DNA of 6,962 nucleotides from an uncultured Altererythrobacter sp. (GTDB taxonomy: Bacteria > Pseudomonadota > Alphaproteobacteria > Sphingomonadales > Sphingomonadaceae), in NCBI GenBank assembly GCA_946885545.1, contig CAMPGP010000116.1, forward strand, positions 1 to 6,962, in the 5' to 3' direction. The notes beneath the pieces are model-generated. The model did not search any database. It was not told the DNA's origin and saw nothing but the letters and a program-made list of their open reading frames with translations. Of the stretch, positions 6,061-6,962 are shown in pieces; the stretch's first letter is position 1, and every line of letters starts with the position of its first letter. The position numbers and the translations under genes were made by a program.

Positions 6061-6962
6061 TTGGCGAGCATGGGCCTCAACCTCGATGAACAGAAGGCGG
6101 TCGACCGGTTCCGCAAGGACGTGGTCGAACCGTCCATGTCCAGTCTCGTCATCCTCGACTTCTGGGCCGAATGGTGCGGCCCGTGCAAGGCGCTGACGCC
6201 GGTGCTCGAAAAGGTCGCGGGCGAGTATGCCGACAAAGGCGTGGTCCTGGCCAAGGTCAACGTCGACGAGGAACAGTTCATTGCGAGCCAGTTCCAGGTC
6301 CGCTCGATCCCCACCGTCTATGCCATGTTCCAGGGGCAGCCGGTCGCCGACCTGACCAATGCCCGCAGCGAATCACAGTTGAAGCAGACGCTCGACCAGT
6401 TGCTCGCGCAGCTACCCGTCGGAGCCGATGGCGACGCGGCGAAGCAGCAGGAAGAGGACGTCGCACAGTTTGTCGCGATGGGCGAGCAGGTGCTCGCCGA
6501 AGGCGACGGCGAGCGCGCTGCAGGCGTGTTCGGGCAGGTGGTAGAGATGGCGCCCGGCAACGCCGCCGCGCATGCTGGCCTGATCCGCGCTCTGGTCGCC
6601 GCGGGCCGCGCCGACGACGCTCGTGCGCACGCCGAGACGCTCGACCATGCGCTGGCGGAGGATCCCGCGATCAAGACCGCGAAAAGCGCGCTCGAACTCG
6701 CGGGCACGCAGGTCGACGAAAGTGAACTCCAGGCCCTTCGCGCCTCGGCCGCCGAACATCCCGCCGACATGGACAAACAGCTCGCCTTCGCCGAGGCCGC
6801 ATTCGCCGCGAACAGCCGCGATGAGGCCGCCGACACGCTGCTGGCGATGATCGAGCACGACCGCGAGTGGAGCGAGGGCGCCGCACGCGCCAAACTGCTG
6901 CAGATCTTCGAGGCGGTCGGGCTCGAGGACCCGTGGGTCGTCGCGACGCGACGACCCACGGG
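6061..6962 (+). CDS. cnoX: Thioredoxin-TPR co-chaperone CnoX/YbbN, 3' end cut by window edge
   Basis: Three hundred codons are present. An N-terminal thioredoxin domain (about residues 10-118) has DFWAEWCGPCK with the CGPC motif at 39-42 and the cis-proline in SIPTVYAMF (Pro84). From about residue 130 to the end the protein is Ala-rich and helical, in helix pairs of the TPR type, as in YbbN/CnoX chaperedoxins. These are cytosolic holdases that protect and hand clients to GroEL/ES and DnaK. E. coli CnoX lacks the full CXXC, whereas alphaproteobacterial forms keep it and can be redox-active; this one has both cysteines. The start TTG at 6061 is chosen for its ribosome site; the ATG at 6070 would shorten it by three residues. 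Family members usually end a few residues past ...DPxxVAxRRKLSSxLF. Here the reading is DPWVVATRR then PTG, inside a perfect inverted repeat, so the last codons may not be genuine. Confidence 0.9.
   Translation, partial: MASMGLNLDEQKAVDRFRKDVVEPSMSSLVILDFWAEWCGPCKALTPVLEKVAGEYADKGVVLAKVNVDEEQFIASQFQVRSIPTVYAMFQGQPVADLTNARSESQLKQTLDQLLAQLPVGADGDAAKQQEEDVAQFVAMGEQVLAEGDGERAAGVFGQVVEMAPGNAAAHAGLIRALVAAGRADDARAHAETLDHALAEDPAIKTAKSALELAGTQVDESELQALRASAAEHPADMDKQLAFAEAAFAANSRDEAADTLLAMIEHDREWSEGAARAKLLQIFEAVGLEDPWVVATRRPT
6930..6962. repeat. Perfect 16-bp inverted repeat at the right edge
   Basis: CCCGTGGGTCGTCGCG (6930-6945) and CGCGACGACCCACGGG (6947-6962) are exact reverse complements around the single base A6946. 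The repeat ends precisely at the last base of the window and lies inside the last codons of cnoX, where the expected protein sequence breaks off. Both a real palindrome and a fold-back artefact at a contig end would look like this. Confidence 0.85.

Overview
The window is GC-rich (I estimate about 65%) and codes densely, in the style of an alphaproteobacterium. The most likely source is Sphingomonadales, near Erythrobacter or Sphingomonas. The reasons are a 184-residue Dcd, a thioredoxin-TPR (CnoX/YbbN) protein with a CGPC active site, a secreted hypothetical of a type I associate with sphingomonads, and a large TonB-dependent receptor. This placement is inference from protein character, not from a search.

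Layout. On the + strand come five genes in a row. They are the 3' end of putA (proline to glutamate catabolism), a small exported protein with a His...NCxHFV signature, dcd (dCTP deaminase), a saccharopine-dehydrogenase-like oxidoreductase, and a four-helix DoxX-family membrane protein. Gaps are 38, 59, 45 and 80 bp. The first two genes could share a transcript; the rest look like neighbours rather than one pathway. A short convergent gap of 26 bp follows. Then, on the - strand, come a TonB-dependent receptor with a histidine/acid-rich loop (a candidate zinc receptor of the ZnuD type) and, upstream of it, a tRNA-Gly(GCC) gene with an encoded CCA. A 180-bp divergent intergenic region separates the tRNA from a + strand cnoX-like gene, which runs off the right edge a few codons before its expected end.

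How the genes work together. I see no single system. The set is housekeeping (tRNA-Gly, dcd, cnoX), catabolism (putA), envelope functions (doxX, the receptor, the exported small protein) and one oxidoreductase of unknown substrate. No transposase, integrase, CRISPR array, phage gene or toxin-antitoxin pair is visible.

Items most worth a second look are the permuted papain-like (LRAT/NlpC-P60-type) signature in the small exported protein, the metal-binding-type loop of the receptor together with nested dyads over its start codon, and a perfect 16-bp inverted repeat that ends exactly at the last base of the window. That repeat coincides with the loss of the expected CnoX C-terminus and may be an assembly fold-back.
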